From Nocardiopsis metallicus (GTDB lineage: Bacteria; Actinomycetota; Actinomycetes; Streptosporangiales; Streptosporangiaceae): a stretch of DNA of 64,000 nucleotides. Both the position numbers and the translations under genes were made by a program. The notes beneath the pieces are model-generated. The model did no database searches and had not been told where the DNA came from. It saw only the letters and a program-made list of their open reading frames with translations. Positions within the stretch are counted from its first letter, which is position 1, and each line of letters begins with the position of its first letter. The stretch spans positions 2,852,001 to 2,916,000 of the forward strand of contig NZ_JACHDO010000001.1 in assembly GCF_014201115.1 (NCBI RefSeq), read 5' to 3'. Below, piece by piece: positions 47,143-56,290 of the stretch.

Positions 47143-48021
47143 TCAAGCAGGCTCGGGGCTCACTGTCTGTTGTCCTGTGGCGGGCTGCGGCCCGTTCGCG
47201 GCAGGGCGGTGGCCGATGATCAGTGCTTGGCGTGTGGTGATCCGCAGGGGGCCGTCTTTCAGTCGTGCGCTCAGCACGGCCGCAACCCGTTGGAGGGTGG
47301 CCTCGAACGGTACGCCTGCCTCATCGGACCAGGCCCGGTAGGAGGCGTAGTGGTTCAGGATCGGGTCGGGGGTGTTGACCTCGATCAGCCCGTTCAGGGT
47401 GATGACGTCCACCTTGGCGAAGTGGGCGCCCACTGCTTCAGCTGCTCCCTCTGCTGGGAAGTGCTCGGAGAGTTTGATCCGCTTTGGCCCTGTGTCGGTT
47501 CCGAGCACGTCCGCGGCCGCCTGTGCCCACCACTTATCCAGTTCGGCCTTGTCGTACCGGGAGTTGGTGGAAGCGATCAGGATCCCGTCGGGGTCCAGGA
47601 CACGGGCCGCCTCCGCGAGCGCCCGGTCGGGGGCGTCGACGTGGTAGAGCATGTGCATCGCCAGCACCACTTGGACGCTCTGTGACCGCAAGGGGAGGCG
47701 GGCGGCGTCGGCGCACACCACGGGTCCGGGCAGGTCGGTGAGCATGGACGCGGACAGGTCCAGGCCGATCGTTCGCACGCCGGGGCGCTCGGTGCGGATG
47801 CGTTGTAGGTAGCGGCCGTTGCCGCAGCCCACGTCCGCCCACACCCCTGTTCGGTGTCCTGCCTGTTCCAGGACCATGACGGGCAGGTCGTACTGGGGTG
47901 TTTGGTGGTCGTAGAGGCGTTGGCGGGCGGTGAGGGGGCGGTCGTCGCGGTAGGCGTGGCCGGTGAGCAGGGTGCGGTCGGTGGAGGTGCGGGGGCGGTC
48001 TTGCATGGGTTCCATCCTCAT
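47143..48021 (-). CDS. Class I SAM-dependent methyltransferase
   Basis: The protein has 292 residues. Motif I is VWADVGCGNGRYL (about 59-71), followed by TIGLDLSASML, VVCADAARLPL and VVLAMHMLYHVDAPDRAL, the Methyltransf_11 pattern. Its ATG overlaps the stop of the HTH-TPR regulator by 4 bp, so the two are coupled. Regulator plus methyltransferase pairs of this kind often flank actinomycete RiPP loci. Substrate unknown. Confidence 0.85.
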   Translation of the reverse strand: MRMEPMQDRPRTSTDRTLLTGHAYRDDRPLTARQRLYDHQTPQYDLPVMVLEQAGHRTGVWADVGCGNGRYLQRIRTERPGVRTIGLDLSASMLTDLPGPVVCADAARLPLRSQSVQVVLAMHMLYHVDAPDRALAEAARVLDPDGILIASTNSRYDKAELDKWWAQAAADVLGTDTGPKRIKLSEHFPAEGAAEAVGAHFAKVDVITLNGLIEVNTPDPILNHYASYRAWSDEAGVPFEATLQRVAAVLSARLKDGPLRITTRQALIIGHRPAANGPQPATGQQTVSPEPA

Positions 48022-49349
48022 CGACCCGCGTTGGGGCTGTGGCCGGCGGGGGTGGGGGTGAACGCGGCCAGGCGGTCGCGGATTTCTCTTACGGGTGGTG
48101 CGTGGAGGCTGTGGGTCAGGGGGATGAGTCGGCGGGCGCGCTGGGTGATGCTCGCGGTGCGCTGTTCGGGTGGGCTCGCGCAGATGATGTCGATCTGTTC
48201 CAGTGCCCCGTCGGGGTCGTGGTTGCGCAGGTGAGCGGTGGCCAGGTCCAGGCGGGCGGCCAGCAGGTCCCCGGTGGAGCGGGTGGGTCCGGTGTAGAGG
48301 GTGATGGCGCGTTCGGTGTGTGCGATGGCGAGCCGGCGTTCGGCCGGTGTGTCCAGGGCGAGCAGGGCTGTGCCTGCGTAGGTGTGTGTTTTGGCTTGGG
48401 GGAAGCCCAGGACGCCCGGTAGGACCATCTGCCCGTGGTGGTCTTCGGCGGCGGCGATGGCCTCCCGGGTGGTTCGCCTATCGCCGAGCGCGGCTGCCGC
48501 ACGGGCGCGTAGGGCGTGCAGGCGGGTGAGGTTGCTGTCGGTGGCGCTGTGGGTGAGCCCGGCTTCGGCGGCTCGTAAGGCGTCGTCGGGGCGGCTGTCC
48601 CAGTAGGCGATGAGGCTGTGCAGGGCGCAGACCCATGCCTGCAGGCCGGGGTCGGTGACCCGGTCGGCCAGAGCCCGCGCTGCTGTGGCGTGGACCGTGG
48701 CGTGGGCGTAGGCGCCGGCGTCCATGCTGGCGTGGGTTTGCAGGCCCACCAGCCGGGTGGCGGCGATGTGGGCGCGGCGGGACTGCTCGGGGTGGGTGAG
48801 GGTCGAAGCCAGGTGCAGGGCTGCGCGGCAGCGTTCGATGATGTGCGGGTAGAGCTCGGTGAGCGGGGTGTGGACGTAGGTGCTGCACAGTCGGTGCACG
48901 TCCGCTTCCAGTAGATCCACAGCCTGCTCGGGGGCCGTGCCGCTCACCAGAGCGCGCACCTGTTCGAGGGTGGTGGTGGCGTCCTGTCCCAGGCGCTGTT
49001 CCCAACGCGTGCTTGTGGAGCGGGGCCGCGGCCCCGCGGCAGGGTAGCTGGTCGTGAGGGGTGCCCCCAGGGCGGAGAGCACCCGGGTGATGACATCGGG
49101 GCGGGTCAGGCCCTGCCCGGCCAGGGCCCGGGTGATGGTGCTCTGGGTGAGACCGCACAAGGCGGCCAGGGCCTCGTGGGTGAGACCGGTGGCGCGGTGC
49201 AGCAACAGCACCACGGTGCGGGCATCACGAGCGCCGAGAGCGTGGGTCACCCCTGGCCGGTCCCAGAACCCGGGAGGGATGCACGCACACCCTGAGGTGC
49301 TGTCTCTGCGCTCTCGTGCGCAATGCACACACATCATCGCGTTCGTCAC
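48018..49349 (-). CDS. HTH-TPR transcriptional regulator, divergent from the lanthipeptide operon
   Basis: The protein has 443 residues. A short Cys motif (CVHCARE...CAC) leads into GFWDRPGVTHALGARD, typical of actinomycete XRE-TPR regulators. The HTH is TGLTHEALAALCGLTQSTITRALAG (about 55-79). From ~130 onward TPR-like helices fill the protein. Such proteins respond to small ligands or peptides. It is divided from the FxLD methyltransferase gene by 328 bp with palindromic elements, so it is the likely regulator of that operon. Confidence 0.82.
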   Translation of the reverse strand: MTNAMMCVHCARERRDSTSGCACIPPGFWDRPGVTHALGARDARTVVLLLHRATGLTHEALAALCGLTQSTITRALAGQGLTRPDVITRVLSALGAPLTTSYPAAGPRPRSTSTRWEQRLGQDATTTLEQVRALVSGTAPEQAVDLLEADVHRLCSTYVHTPLTELYPHIIERCRAALHLASTLTHPEQSRRAHIAATRLVGLQTHASMDAGAYAHATVHATAARALADRVTDPGLQAWVCALHSLIAYWDSRPDDALRAAEAGLTHSATDSNLTRLHALRARAAAALGDRRTTREAIAAAEDHHGQMVLPGVLGFPQAKTHTYAGTALLALDTPAERRLAIAHTERAITLYTGPTRSTGDLLAARLDLATAHLRNHDPDGALEQIDIICASPPEQRTASITQRARRLIPLTHSLHAPPVREIRDRLAAFTPTPAGHSPNAGR

Positions 49350-49456
49350 CCATCATGCAATAAACGAGGAATATGTGATTTTTCTACTGCGCCAACTTCA
49401 TTCACCCAGCAGACCAACTCTCCGTTTTCGCAGGTGAGATTAGGAGAATCGAACAC

Positions 49457-49493
49457 TGCGCATGAGTTCGTTTTCGCATATGCGATCTCGCAT
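49457..49493. promoter_or_regulatory. CGCAT-rich palindromic elements in the divergent RiPP promoter
   Basis: ATGCGA-TC-TCGCAT (49480-49493) is a 6-bp-arm palindrome. Two more CGCAT strings (49459 and 49475) lie upstream at ~16-bp spacing. It lies between the HTH-TPR regulator and the lanthipeptide operon, a fitting place for the regulator's operator. Confidence 0.4.
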
Positions 49494-49677
49494 GGTCTGG
49501 TGAGGGAATTTCGACGATACTGCGCCAGGCGGCCTTACACCGAAGGGCTGGGACGGCCGTGCCCTCTTGTGCCCGTAAAGAGCCGCCACGACTGCGTCTC
49601 ACCTCGGCCATCGAAACACCCGACCACAGCCCCGGGGACTGACCCGGCGGCGATGAACACGATCGTGAAGGACACCC

Positions 49678-50892
49678 ATGCCCGCCACACCGACGAGCCC
49701 CGCCCAGGCCCGGCAGAACATGGTCGACACCCTGCTCCAGTTGCAGAAGGAGTGGCAGATGCCGGAGATCTCCGAGCGGGTCGCGGCCGTGCTCCGAACG
49801 GTGCCCCGGCACGTGTTCGTGCCCGAGGTCTCGCTGGAGCAGGCCTATGCGACCGACTACGCGCCGCCCATCAGGCGAGCCGAGGACGGGTTGGTCACCA
49901 GTTCGATGTCCGCGGTGCGGGTGCAGGCCATGATGCTCGACCAGGCCGGCCTCGAACCCGGTATGCGGGTGCTGGAGATCGGCTCGGGCGGATACAACGC
50001 CGCGCTCATCGCCGAGCTGGTCGGTTCCGCCGGTGAGGTGACCACCATCGACATCGACGCCGAGGTCACCGGCCGGGCACGCCGTTATCTGGACGAGGCC
50101 GGTTACCAGGATGTGCGGGTGGTGACCGGTGACGCCGAATACGGTGTGGCGGAGTTCGCGCCCTATGACCGCGTCATCGTCACCGTCCGGGCCTGGGACC
50201 TGCCCCCGGCCTGGGTCGCGCAGCTCACCGAGACCGGCCGTGTGGTCACCCCGATGCGTCTGCGCGGGGTGAACCGCACGGTGGGGCTCGACCGCGTCGG
50301 CAGTCACCTGGTCAGCCGCCCCGACCACCACCTGACGGTGTTCGTGCCCATGCAGGGCGCCGGAGCGCACGAAGAGCGCGGGATCGCTGTGCAGGGGGAG
50401 GAGATCGTCCTGTACGGCGCCGAAGAGCCCGTGGATGTGGACGCGCTGCGCACGGCCCTGCACGGGCCCCGTAAGGAGTTCTGGCCGGGGATCGAGTTCA
50501 CCCGTCCCGACCGGCTGCACCTGTGGATCGCGGGCCACGCCGACCGGTACGCGATGCTGCACGTGGCCGAAGACGTCCTTGAACACGGTCCCGCTGGGCC
50601 GCTGGCCCGCCAGCCCGTGCCGGTGGTGCTCGCCGACCAGGGAAGCGTGGCGGTGCGCGCCAAGCGCGCGCTGGGCGAGGACCGGTTCGAGATCGGGGTG
50701 TTCGCCTACGGGCCCCACGGTGAGCGCGCCGCCCAGGACTACATCGACGTTCTGCGGGCCTGGGACCAGCACGAGGGTTCCATGGCCCGCATCGAGGTCT
50801 GGCCCAGCGGGACACCCGAGGCTGACCTGCCCACCGACCGGGTCCGGGTCTTGGACAAGCCGCACACGCGCACGGTCCTGGCCTGGCCCTGA
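49678..50892 (+). CDS. FxLD-system PIMT-like methyltransferase
   Basis: The protein has 404 residues. A PCMT/PIMT core covers ~12-220: HVFVPEVSLEQAYATDYAPP, SSMSAVRVQAMM and AdoMet motif I RVLEIGSGGYNAALIAELVG (97-116), then ITTIDIDAEV-type loop. The C-terminal ~180 residues form an extra domain (ALHGPRKEFWPGIEFTRPD), longer than housekeeping PIMT. Methyltransferases of this kind accompany FxLD lanthipeptides and are thought to methylate an Asp of the core, giving succinimide/isoaspartate. It is the first gene of the operon, 51 bp before the precursor gene. Confidence 0.88.
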   Translation: MPATPTSPAQARQNMVDTLLQLQKEWQMPEISERVAAVLRTVPRHVFVPEVSLEQAYATDYAPPIRRAEDGLVTSSMSAVRVQAMMLDQAGLEPGMRVLEIGSGGYNAALIAELVGSAGEVTTIDIDAEVTGRARRYLDEAGYQDVRVVTGDAEYGVAEFAPYDRVIVTVRAWDLPPAWVAQLTETGRVVTPMRLRGVNRTVGLDRVGSHLVSRPDHHLTVFVPMQGAGAHEERGIAVQGEEIVLYGAEEPVDVDALRTALHGPRKEFWPGIEFTRPDRLHLWIAGHADRYAMLHVAEDVLEHGPAGPLARQPVPVVLADQGSVAVRAKRALGEDRFEIGVFAYGPHGERAAQDYIDVLRAWDQHEGSMARIEVWPSGTPEADLPTDRVRVLDKPHTRTVLAWP

Positions 50893-50943
50893 ACACACCC
50901 CACCCCCTGGGGTCGTGTCCCTTCACCCGAAAGGAAAACCACC

Positions 50944-51090
50944 ATGTCCGAAAACCAGCTCGATGCCGACGGGTTCGACCTGGACGTCGAGGTCGTCGAG
51001 AGCGGACCTCGCCTGGACAGCCTGCTCAACCTGACCGGTGACAACTGCGGGTCCACGTGCGAGAGCGCCTGCTCCACCTCCTGCTCGTAA
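50944..51090 (+). CDS. lanA: FxLD-family class I lanthipeptide precursor
   Basis: The precursor has 48 residues from ATG 50944, behind GAAAGG. The leader has the family motif FDLDVEV (11-17). The core region ends TGDNCGSTCESACSTSCS, with Cys at 35, 39, 43 and 47 (C-x3-C-x3-C-x3-C) and Ser/Thr at 31, 37, 38, 41, 44-46 and 48 available for dehydration. Asp33 lies between Thr31 and Cys35 and is the only Asp among the Cys/Ser/Thr residues, a natural target for the PIMT-like enzyme. It lies between that enzyme's gene and lanB. Confidence 0.93.
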   Translation: MSENQLDADGFDLDVEVVESGPRLDSLLNLTGDNCGSTCESACSTSCS

Positions 51091-51113
51091 CCGTGCCGGC
51101 CTTGGGCTGAGCC

Positions 51114-51157
51114 CCCGGCGCCGCGGCCAGCGGCGCCGGGACACCCCCCCCTTTTTT
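51114..51157 (+). terminator. Attenuator-like hairpin between lanA and lanB
   Basis: CCCGGCGCCGC / GCGGCGCCGGG, an 11-bp perfect stem with a 5-nt loop, 11 nt of C-rich spacer and then TTTTTT. Placed between precursor and enzyme genes, it probably reduces read-through so that more precursor than enzyme is made. Confidence 0.65.
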
Positions 51158-51171
51158 GAAGGAGCACACCC

Positions 51172-54100
51172 GTGCACCCTCGATTCACCGCCCACCCCAC
51201 CGGTGTGCTGCGCGCGTCCGCGCTTTCAGGCCCCCACGAGGCGCCGCCCTGGCCCGAGGGCCCCATCGACAGCCCCGAGCACCGCCGTGCGTGGCTCCTC
51301 TGGCTGGGCCAAGTCCGTGACCACCCCATGCTGGGGGCGGCGATCAGCGACGCCAGTCCCCCACTCGCCCAGCGCATCAACCAGATCTGCCGCGAGGGGG
51401 GTAGCGGACGGGACCTGGCCGGGGTGGTGCGCTCCTGTGTCCGGTATGTGTTGCGCGCCCAGAGCCGTGCCGCACCGTTCGGGTTGTTCGCCGCAGTGAC
51501 CACGACCCGGTTTACCGGCGCTGTGTCCGGACGCATCGGGGACCGCCACCGGCCCGTGGGGCGGGTGAGTACGGCATGGATCAGGGCTGCCGTGGAGCAG
51601 TTGGAGTCCTGCGAGGCGCAGTTCACTGCCCGTCTGAGGGTCACCGTCAACAACCTCGCCCTCATCCGGAGCGGGAGGATCATTGTCGAGCACCAGCCCG
51701 CGCCGGGGGCAGAACGGGGCACCTGTTCGTCGCTGCGCCTGACCGCACCCGCGCGCAAGGCCCTGGAGGTGGCCCAGGCCCCTGTTTCCTGGGCCGCGGT
51801 GGAGGCCGCGCTGAACACGGCCTTTCCCCGCCGGCCCGAGGCTGTCCGTGACCTGGTGGGCACGCTGGTGCGTCACCGTGTGCTGTTGAGCTGCCTGCAC
51901 CCGCCCATGGACACCGCCGACCCCTTGGGATACCTCCTCGCGACAGCACGCGGGGCCGGCGCTGACCGATACCCGCGCGCCGCAGCAGTCCTGGCCCAAC
52001 TTGAGGCCGCCCACCAGGGCCTACAGGAGCACGACACGGCGCTCACCCCCCAAGGGCAGGCCAAGGCGAAAAGCCAGGCCCGCACCGCTCTGGCGCAGGT
52101 GGCTGCCGTGGAGGAGTCGACCTGTGTGGATCTGCGGTTGGAAAGCGACCTGCACCTGCCGCGCACCCTCGCCTGGCAGATCCAGGAAGCCGCTTCCGTC
52201 CTGACACGCCTGTCCCCCCTGCGCGAGGGCACCCCTGCCTGGCGCGACTACCACCGCCGGTTCTGCGAACGCTACGGGATCGGAGCGGTGGTACCGGTGG
52301 CCGAGCTGACCGACCCCGACCGCGGGCTCGGCTTGCCCGCCGGGTTCCACGGCTCCCGGCTGCCCTCGCCGCCGGGCGAGGCGCTCTCCGAACGCGACGC
52401 CGCCCTACTCGACCTGGCCCACCGTGCCACCCTGGAGGGCACGGGCGAGGTCGTGGTGGACGACGCCCTCCTGGACCGTCTCGGCGCCGGCCAACTCGAG
52501 ACGGTGTGGCCGCACACCGAACTGCGGGTGCGTGTTCACGCCACCAGCCGAGAGGCTCTCGACTCCGGTGACTTTCGCGTCCTCGTCGCCGGGGCTTCGC
52601 GCGGGGCCGGCACGACCGTGGGCCGCTTCCTCGACCTGCTGCCCTCATCCGGCCGAGAGGCTCTCAGCGAGCTGTACCGGCAACTGCCCACCCTGCGCCA
52701 GGACGCGACCCTGGCCCAGCTCACCTGCCCGGCGGCCTCCGCACGCGGCGACCAGGTCTCACGCACCCCCGCGGTATTGGCGACCCGGCTGGCGTTGGGA
52801 CAACACCATCCGGGCGACCCCCACGCCCTGGGCCTGGACGATCTGGCCGTCAGCGCCGACCCGCACCATCTGCATCTGATCACCCGCCGCGACCTGCGCC
52901 CGGTGGAGCCGGTGTTCTTCAGCGCGCTCGAGTTCACCCGCGCCGCCCACCCGCTGCTGCGCTTCCTCGCGGAACTGCCCTGGAGCCGCACCGCCGTGCC
53001 GGTCCCCTTCTCCTGGGGAGCCGCCACCCACCTGCCGGTACTGCCGCGGGTGCGCTGGCGACAATGCGTCCTGGCCCCGGCCCGGTGGCGGCTGGACGCC
53101 CACACCCTCCCCCGGGCGCCGTGGCGGGAATGGGTCGAAGAACTGCACCACTGGCGCACCACCCACCGGGTCCCGGCGCGTGTGGAGCTCGGGGAGAACG
53201 ATCAACGCCTCCTCCTTGACCTGGACCTGCCCGCGCACCAGGACCTGGTACGCGCCGAGCTGGCCGCGGCCGGGCGGGTGTTCCTACGCGAAGCACCCAC
53301 CGAGCAGGACCTGGAATGGGTGGGGGGCCGCGCCCACGAGCTCGTCGCCACCCTGACCGCGAACCAGACACCGATCCCCTACCGCCTCCGACCCGGGTCC
53401 GCGCACCCCCGCAGTGTCGAACACCTGCCCGGCACCACGGCTGGGTGGTGTTCGCTGAAGCTGTACGGTCACCCCGATCGGACCACCGATCTGATCACCA
53501 ACGAACTCCCCCGCTTGACCAGGGCAGGAACACCCCAGGTGTGGTTCCTGCGCTACCAGGACCCCGACCCCCACCTGCGTGTACGGGTCCGGGTGGAGGA
53601 GCCCGACCAGCTCCAGGGGCTGCACACCTGGACGCGTGACCTACGCGAGCGAGGCCTGGTCGCCTCCGTCGTCCACGACACCTACACCCCCGAATCCGGC
53701 AGGTTCGGCCCCGGTGCGGCGATGGAGGCCGCCCAGAGGCTGTTCGTGGCCGACTCCCGCGCCGTGGCCGCCCAGCTGGCCACCGACTCGACCGCCAACG
53801 GTAAGCGGGTGTGGGCGGCGGTGAGCATGACCGGCCTGGTCCACCACCTTCTGGGCGACGAACCGGCCGCCCGACGGTGGCTCATCGACCACGCACCCCC
53901 CGGCGTCACCGACCGCGGCGAGGCCACACAGACGATCACGCTCACCGCACCGGGCCACACACCACACCTTCCCGATCCGCTCCAGCGGGCCTGGGGCCGC
54001 CGTGCGGTGGCGGCCCGCGCCTACACCAAGGCCCTCGCCGACCTCGGCCTCACCGTTGAGGACGTGCTGCCGGACCTGCTGCACCTGCACACCACACGCT

Positions 54101-54195
54101 TGTTCGGCCCCGACCCGGACGCCGAGCGGGCGTGCTTGGCGCTGGCACGGGCGGCCGCGTTGAGCTGGAACGCCCGCACCAAGGAGGAACGGTGA
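51172..54195 (+). CDS. lanB: Class I lanthipeptide dehydratase LanB
   Basis: The protein has 1007 residues from GTG 51172, behind GAAGGAG. The N-terminal glutamylation domain (to ~670) includes RAQSRAAPFGLFAAV, a typical LanB start segment. The C-terminal ~290 residues form the elimination (SpaB_C) domain: WCSLKLYGHPDRTTDLITNE, then LRYQDPDPHLRVRVRVE and YTPESGRFGPGAAMEAA. LanB uses glutamyl-tRNA to glutamylate Ser/Thr of the precursor and then eliminates glutamate to give Dha/Dhb. Both domains are in one chain. Its stop overlaps lanC (GTGA). Confidence 0.92.
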   Translation: MHPRFTAHPTGVLRASALSGPHEAPPWPEGPIDSPEHRRAWLLWLGQVRDHPMLGAAISDASPPLAQRINQICREGGSGRDLAGVVRSCVRYVLRAQSRAAPFGLFAAVTTTRFTGAVSGRIGDRHRPVGRVSTAWIRAAVEQLESCEAQFTARLRVTVNNLALIRSGRIIVEHQPAPGAERGTCSSLRLTAPARKALEVAQAPVSWAAVEAALNTAFPRRPEAVRDLVGTLVRHRVLLSCLHPPMDTADPLGYLLATARGAGADRYPRAAAVLAQLEAAHQGLQEHDTALTPQGQAKAKSQARTALAQVAAVEESTCVDLRLESDLHLPRTLAWQIQEAASVLTRLSPLREGTPAWRDYHRRFCERYGIGAVVPVAELTDPDRGLGLPAGFHGSRLPSPPGEALSERDAALLDLAHRATLEGTGEVVVDDALLDRLGAGQLETVWPHTELRVRVHATSREALDSGDFRVLVAGASRGAGTTVGRFLDLLPSSGREALSELYRQLPTLRQDATLAQLTCPAASARGDQVSRTPAVLATRLALGQHHPGDPHALGLDDLAVSADPHHLHLITRRDLRPVEPVFFSALEFTRAAHPLLRFLAELPWSRTAVPVPFSWGAATHLPVLPRVRWRQCVLAPARWRLDAHTLPRAPWREWVEELHHWRTTHRVPARVELGENDQRLLLDLDLPAHQDLVRAELAAAGRVFLREAPTEQDLEWVGGRAHELVATLTANQTPIPYRLRPGSAHPRSVEHLPGTTAGWCSLKLYGHPDRTTDLITNELPRLTRAGTPQVWFLRYQDPDPHLRVRVRVEEPDQLQGLHTWTRDLRERGLVASVVHDTYTPESGRFGPGAAMEAAQRLFVADSRAVAAQLATDSTANGKRVWAAVSMTGLVHHLLGDEPAARRWLIDHAPPGVTDRGEATQTITLTAPGHTPHLPDPLQRAWGRRAVAARAYTKALADLGLTVEDVLPDLLHLHTTRLFGPDPDAERACLALARAAALSWNARTKEER

Positions 54196-55436
54196 ACACC
54201 ACCGCCCAGCGGGCCCACGCCGCTGCCCGAAGGCTCCTGGACGAGCTCACCGACCCAGACCAGGTGACCTTCCTGCCCGGCAAACCGGCCCTGCGCACAC
54301 GCCCCGCCTCGGTGGGTGGTGGGGCCGCGGGGGTGGCGCTGGCCCACACCGAGGCCGCCCGCACCGGACACGGCTCCTGGGAGAGCGCCCGCACGTGGAT
54401 CGCCCGCGCCCTGTCCGGCCCGGTCAACGGCAGCGACACCGCCACCCTGTGGTCCGGTGCCCCGGCTCTGGGCCTGCTCACGGCCATCGCCGCGACCTCG
54501 CCCGCCCACCTGGCCAGAGCACGCACTCGCCTGGACGAGGTCACCACACGCCTGACCCAGCACCGGTTGGACCAGGCTCACACCCGGATCGGGCGGGGGC
54601 AACGTCCGCCTCTGGCCGAGTTCGACCTCATCCAAGGGCTCACCGGGCTGGCCGTCTACCACCTGCACACCCACCCCGAGGCCGCCATCACCCGACAGGT
54701 CCTCGCCTACCTGGTGCGGTTGTCCCTGCCGCTGCCCGAAGACCTCCAGCAGTTGCCGGGTTGGTGGAGCGAGCAGTCCCCCCACAGCCAACTGGACCCC
54801 CAGTTCCCTGGCGGGCACCTCAACCTCGGTGTGGCCCACGGCATCAGCGCCACCCTGGCCGTGTTGTCGCTGGCGGCGCTGCGGGGTCTGACCGTCAGCG
54901 GGCACACCGAAGCGATCGAGCGGATGTGCGCCATCCTGGACGCCTACCGCCACAGCGCGCCCGCGGGGGTGTGGTGGCCCTACTACCTCACCCCCCAGCG
55001 GTGGGAGAGCGGACCTACCACCGCCGCCTGCGGGCAACGGCCCACGTGGTGCTACGGCACCCCCGGCCTGGCCCGGGCCCAGCAGCTCGCCGGGCTCGCC
55101 CTCAACGACCAGGACCGGCAAGCGATGGCCGAGCAGAGCATGGCCCACTGCCTACGCGATGCCTCTCAGCTGGGCACACTCACCGACCTGGGGCTCTGCC
55201 ACGGATGGGCCGGGCTGTTGCACTGCGCGTGGCGCATCAACACCGACGCCCCTGCTGCTCCCCTGGAAGCAGACCTGGACCGGATCGCCACCACCCTCCT
55301 GGACCAACTCGAGGATGAGACCCACCTGGATCCGGAGTTCCTCGACGGCCGCGCCGGCATCGCGCTGGCCCTGAACACCTACGCCAACGGGACCGCCCCC
55401 GGTGTGCCGTGGGACGCCCACCTGGCCCTGGCCTGA
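54192..55436 (+). CDS. lanC: Lanthipeptide cyclase LanC
   Basis: The protein has 414 residues from GTG 54192, behind AAGGAGG and overlapping the lanB stop. Zinc ligands are visible: WCYGTPG (about 284-290) and CHGWAG (about 335-340), with the catalytic-type His in VAHGISA (about 215). Spacing matches NisC-type cyclases. It joins Cys thiols to Dha/Dhb to form lanthionine rings. For this precursor up to four rings are possible. Confidence 0.92.
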   Translation: MNTTAQRAHAAARRLLDELTDPDQVTFLPGKPALRTRPASVGGGAAGVALAHTEAARTGHGSWESARTWIARALSGPVNGSDTATLWSGAPALGLLTAIAATSPAHLARARTRLDEVTTRLTQHRLDQAHTRIGRGQRPPLAEFDLIQGLTGLAVYHLHTHPEAAITRQVLAYLVRLSLPLPEDLQQLPGWWSEQSPHSQLDPQFPGGHLNLGVAHGISATLAVLSLAALRGLTVSGHTEAIERMCAILDAYRHSAPAGVWWPYYLTPQRWESGPTTAACGQRPTWCYGTPGLARAQQLAGLALNDQDRQAMAEQSMAHCLRDASQLGTLTDLGLCHGWAGLLHCAWRINTDAPAAPLEADLDRIATTLLDQLEDETHLDPEFLDGRAGIALALNTYANGTAPGVPWDAHLALA

Positions 55437-55462
55437 CCCCAGCCCTTCGAAAGGAGCCGACC

Positions 55463-56290
55463 GTGCTCAACGATGCCCCTGCCACCGCCCAGGTGTGGTG
55501 GCAGGTCAACGTCGAGTTCCCCGACCCGGCCACAGCCGAGCAGGCCGGCGTCCACCGTCTGGCACCGGCCCTGGAGCAGGCCGACAGGGGGTGGTTCCTG
55601 ATGCGTAAGAAGGGCGCTTGGCGGTGCCGCACCCCCCTGCCCGGGGCCCCGGCTGCGCAGGCTGCCGTGCGAGAGCAGGTGGGTGATCTCCTGGACGAGC
55701 TCGCCCGCACCGGGCACATCAGCAGGTGGACACCCGTGGTGTACGAGCCTGAGATCCGCGCCTTCGGTGGTAGCGAGGCGATGGCCGCAGCCCACACCCT
55801 CTTCTGCGCCGACACCCACCACCTGACCCGCTTCTTGGCCACCATCCACGGACCCGCCCGCCGCAAGGAGGTCTCGCTACTCCTGGCCCACACCCTCATG
55901 CGCGCCGCTGAACTGGATCCCTTCGAACAGGGCGACGTGTGGGATCGCGTAGCCGCTCTGCGCCCTCTGCCCTCCCCCACCCACCTGTCAGGCAAGATCT
56001 GCGGGCAGGTGCACCACCTGCTGAGCGTGGAGCCCGGCCCGCGCGCCGCACACTTCTCCCCCGGCGGCGCCTTTAACGGCTACGCCCCCTGGGCGGAAGC
56101 CTTCCACACGTGCGGGCGAACCTTGGCCGACCTCAACGCCCGCGGCCACCTGAACCGCGGGCTGCGCGACGTCCTGGCCCACCACCTCATCTTCCACTGG
56201 AACCGGCTCGCCATCCCCGTCTCGGCCCAGGCCGTGCTCTGCCACGCCGCTGCCCGGAGCATCTTCGACCCCGAAACGGTCGGACTATGA
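55463..56290 (+). CDS. Stand-alone SpaB_C-type elimination-domain protein
   Basis: The protein has 275 residues from GTG 55463, behind AAGGAG. It resembles the thiopeptide-type bacteriocin biosynthesis (LanB C-terminal) domain: AQVWWQVNVEFPDPATAEQA, WFLMRKKGAWRCR, then VYEPEIRAFGGSEAMAAAHT and LAHHLIFHWNRLAIP. LanB here already has such a domain, so the operon encodes two. It may act on specific residues, or replace the fused domain. Overlaps the next gene by 4 bp. Confidence 0.85.
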   Translation: MLNDAPATAQVWWQVNVEFPDPATAEQAGVHRLAPALEQADRGWFLMRKKGAWRCRTPLPGAPAAQAAVREQVGDLLDELARTGHISRWTPVVYEPEIRAFGGSEAMAAAHTLFCADTHHLTRFLATIHGPARRKEVSLLLAHTLMRAAELDPFEQGDVWDRVAALRPLPSPTHLSGKICGQVHHLLSVEPGPRAAHFSPGGAFNGYAPWAEAFHTCGRTLADLNARGHLNRGLRDVLAHHLIFHWNRLAIPVSAQAVLCHAAARSIFDPETVGL

